A DNA stretch of 5,522 nucleotides, taken from an uncultured Eubacteriales bacterium (lineage in GTDB: Bacteria > Bacillota > Clostridia > Oscillospirales > Acutalibacteraceae). The stretch covers positions 1 through 5,522 of the forward strand of contig OMPZ01000277.1 in the NCBI GenBank assembly GCA_900313125.1, read 5' to 3'. Within the stretch, counting starts at the first letter, position 1. Each line of letters starts with the position of its first letter. Below, piece after piece: positions 4,491 to 5,522 of this stretch. The notes below the pieces were generated by a model. That model did no database searches and was not told where the DNA came from. It was given only the letters and a program-made list of their open reading frames with translations. The position numbers and the translations under genes were made by a program.

Positions 4491-5522
4491 TTGAAAAACC
4501 CTGTTGCTATAGGCGCGGATTGTGCGGTAATACATTTCATTGTTGAAATAACAACGTTTTATATTTTATATACCTATATCGACAGCGAAATACTCCTCCT
4601 GCTGCCGCTGCTTTATGATTTTCTTGCCTTTGTACCACAGGGAATATTCGGTATGCTAAACGATCTGGGTATAAAGGTGAATTTTTCGATAGTGGGAGCA
4701 GCTTTAATGCTCATAGCGCTGCTGTCGCTTTATTTTGGGCTGAATCCTTATTTTGTTGTTACTGTTCTCGGTATCGGCAATGCGATGGTACACGTTCACG
4801 CTGCCGAGGTCACTCTCAGAGTATCAAACGGAAAAATGACGCCGAGCGCGCTTTTCGTTTCAGGCGGTTCGTTTGGTCTTATTCTCGGCAGGATAATGGG
4901 TGTGAATCGTGTATCGGTGATCTATGTACTGACTATTCAATTGCTGATGTTCCTGGCGATATTATTGCTGCCGAAAATTAGTGTATTGCTTCAAGGAAAG
5001 AAGGCTGTGGGCTACGATTATGCGAATAGTGATCTCAAGGACCCTATATTGATAGCGCTCGCGACGATCGTTGTGGCTGTAAGAGCGTTTATGGGTTACG
5101 GTATACCGACCTCGTGGAATAAGACAATGCTTCAAACGGTTATTTTATTCTGCTGTATGGGAGTAGGGAAAGCTTTGGGCGGAGTGCTTATCGACAAAGT
5201 TGGAATACGAAAAACAGTCTTTATCAGTACGCTGGTCTCTATGCCGTTTTTACTTTTCGGTGATGATCTGATGATGGTATCGCTTATCGGCGTAATGTTT
5301 TTTAGTATGACGATGGCAGTTACACTCGCGCTGCTTGTGTCTGTGCTGCCTGAATATCCGGGCGCTGCGTTCGGTTTTACGACAGTAGGTCTGTTTCTCG
5401 GCAGTTGTGTCAGCTTTATGCTGAGGTTTGATTCGTTTCTTGCGAATGCTGCCATAGTTATCGTTTTTACTGTGATGAGCTACATTATACTGCGTCTGAT
5501 CTGCAAAAGGGGATCGAACGAA
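4491..5522 (+). CDS. MFS-like multi-spanning membrane protein, TTG start, 3' end outside window
   Basis: The frame is open for 344 codons from TTG 4491 to the window end with no stop. Almost the whole chain is hydrophobic, with about ten or more membrane helices; a polar loop at about 165-185 (QGKKAVGYDYANSDLKDP) divides it into halves. Each half carries a version of the MFS motif A in a loop between helices: GMLNDLGIKVN (54-64) and, much clearer, GGVLIDKVGIRKT (230-242). The first half also has a glycine-rich segment SGGSFGLILGRIMG (124-137), as in the mid-domain helices of MFS carriers. This supports a two-repeat major-facilitator-like transporter, but the substrate cannot be told. The helices look short and the end at about RLICKRGSNE suggests the stop is near; the full protein would then be about 350 residues, short for MFS (usually around 400). 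It is transcribed away from the tsaE operon. Confidence 0.8.
   Translation, partial: MKNPVAIGADCAVIHFIVEITTFYILYTYIDSEILLLLPLLYDFLAFVPQGIFGMLNDLGIKVNFSIVGAALMLIALLSLYFGLNPYFVVTVLGIGNAMVHVHAAEVTLRVSNGKMTPSALFVSGGSFGLILGRIMGVNRVSVIYVLTIQLLMFLAILLLPKISVLLQGKKAVGYDYANSDLKDPILIALATIVVAVRAFMGYGIPTSWNKTMLQTVILFCCMGVGKALGGVLIDKVGIRKTVFISTLVSMPFLLFGDDLMMVSLIGVMFFSMTMAVTLALLVSVLPEYPGAAFGFTTVGLFLGSCVSFMLRFDSFLANAAIVIVFTVMSYIILRLICKRGSNE

Noticed and set aside
5132..5455. Minus-strand open frame of 107 codons
   Set aside because: It is antisense to the MFS-like gene, lacks a ribosome binding site and has a low-complexity Ser/Thr/Pro-rich product.

Overview
The window looks like chromosomal DNA from a Clostridia-class Firmicute, most likely a Ruminococcaceae/Oscillospiraceae-type gut organism. 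The basis is the divIC-S1 protein order, the strong AGGAGG-type ribosome binding sites, the sigma-A promoters and the protein sequences. This is inference from gene content and style; no database search was run. I see no mobile element, CRISPR array, rRNA or tRNA.

Left part, plus strand (1-828): the C-terminal end of a DivIC/FtsB-type cell-division protein is followed by a 172-residue protein with an N-terminal S1 RNA-binding domain and a long basic tail. This is the divIC-yabR arrangement known from Bacillus and clostridia. It ends at a rho-independent terminator (about 796-826) that can also stop transcription arriving on the minus strand.

Middle, minus strand (843-4135): one compact six-gene operon. 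In transcription order it holds tsaE, tsaB, rpiB, a 72-residue two-helix membrane protein, a dCMP deaminase and a 271-residue four-helix membrane protein with two DUF3592-like halves. A consensus promoter (TTGAAA, 17-base spacer, TATAAT) lies just upstream of tsaE. The genes either overlap (ATGA between tsaE and tsaB) or sit 14-54 bases apart; in two junctions the stop codon lies inside the next gene's ribosome binding site. TsaE and TsaB belong to the t6A37 tRNA-modification machinery. RpiB interconverts pentose phosphates and the deaminase supplies dUMP. The common theme is housekeeping nucleotide and tRNA metabolism rather than one pathway. The usual partners rimI and tsaD are not here.

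Right part (4136-5522): a long divergent intergenic region with GC-rich hairpins (4143-4235), a terminator-like hairpin and several plausible plus-strand promoters. It leads to a TTG-initiated gene for an MFS-like multi-spanning membrane protein that runs off the window end. That gene is easily missed because it has a TTG start and no stop in the window. The hairpin-rich intergenic region is the most open question here. I do not see strong evidence for a wholly new system.
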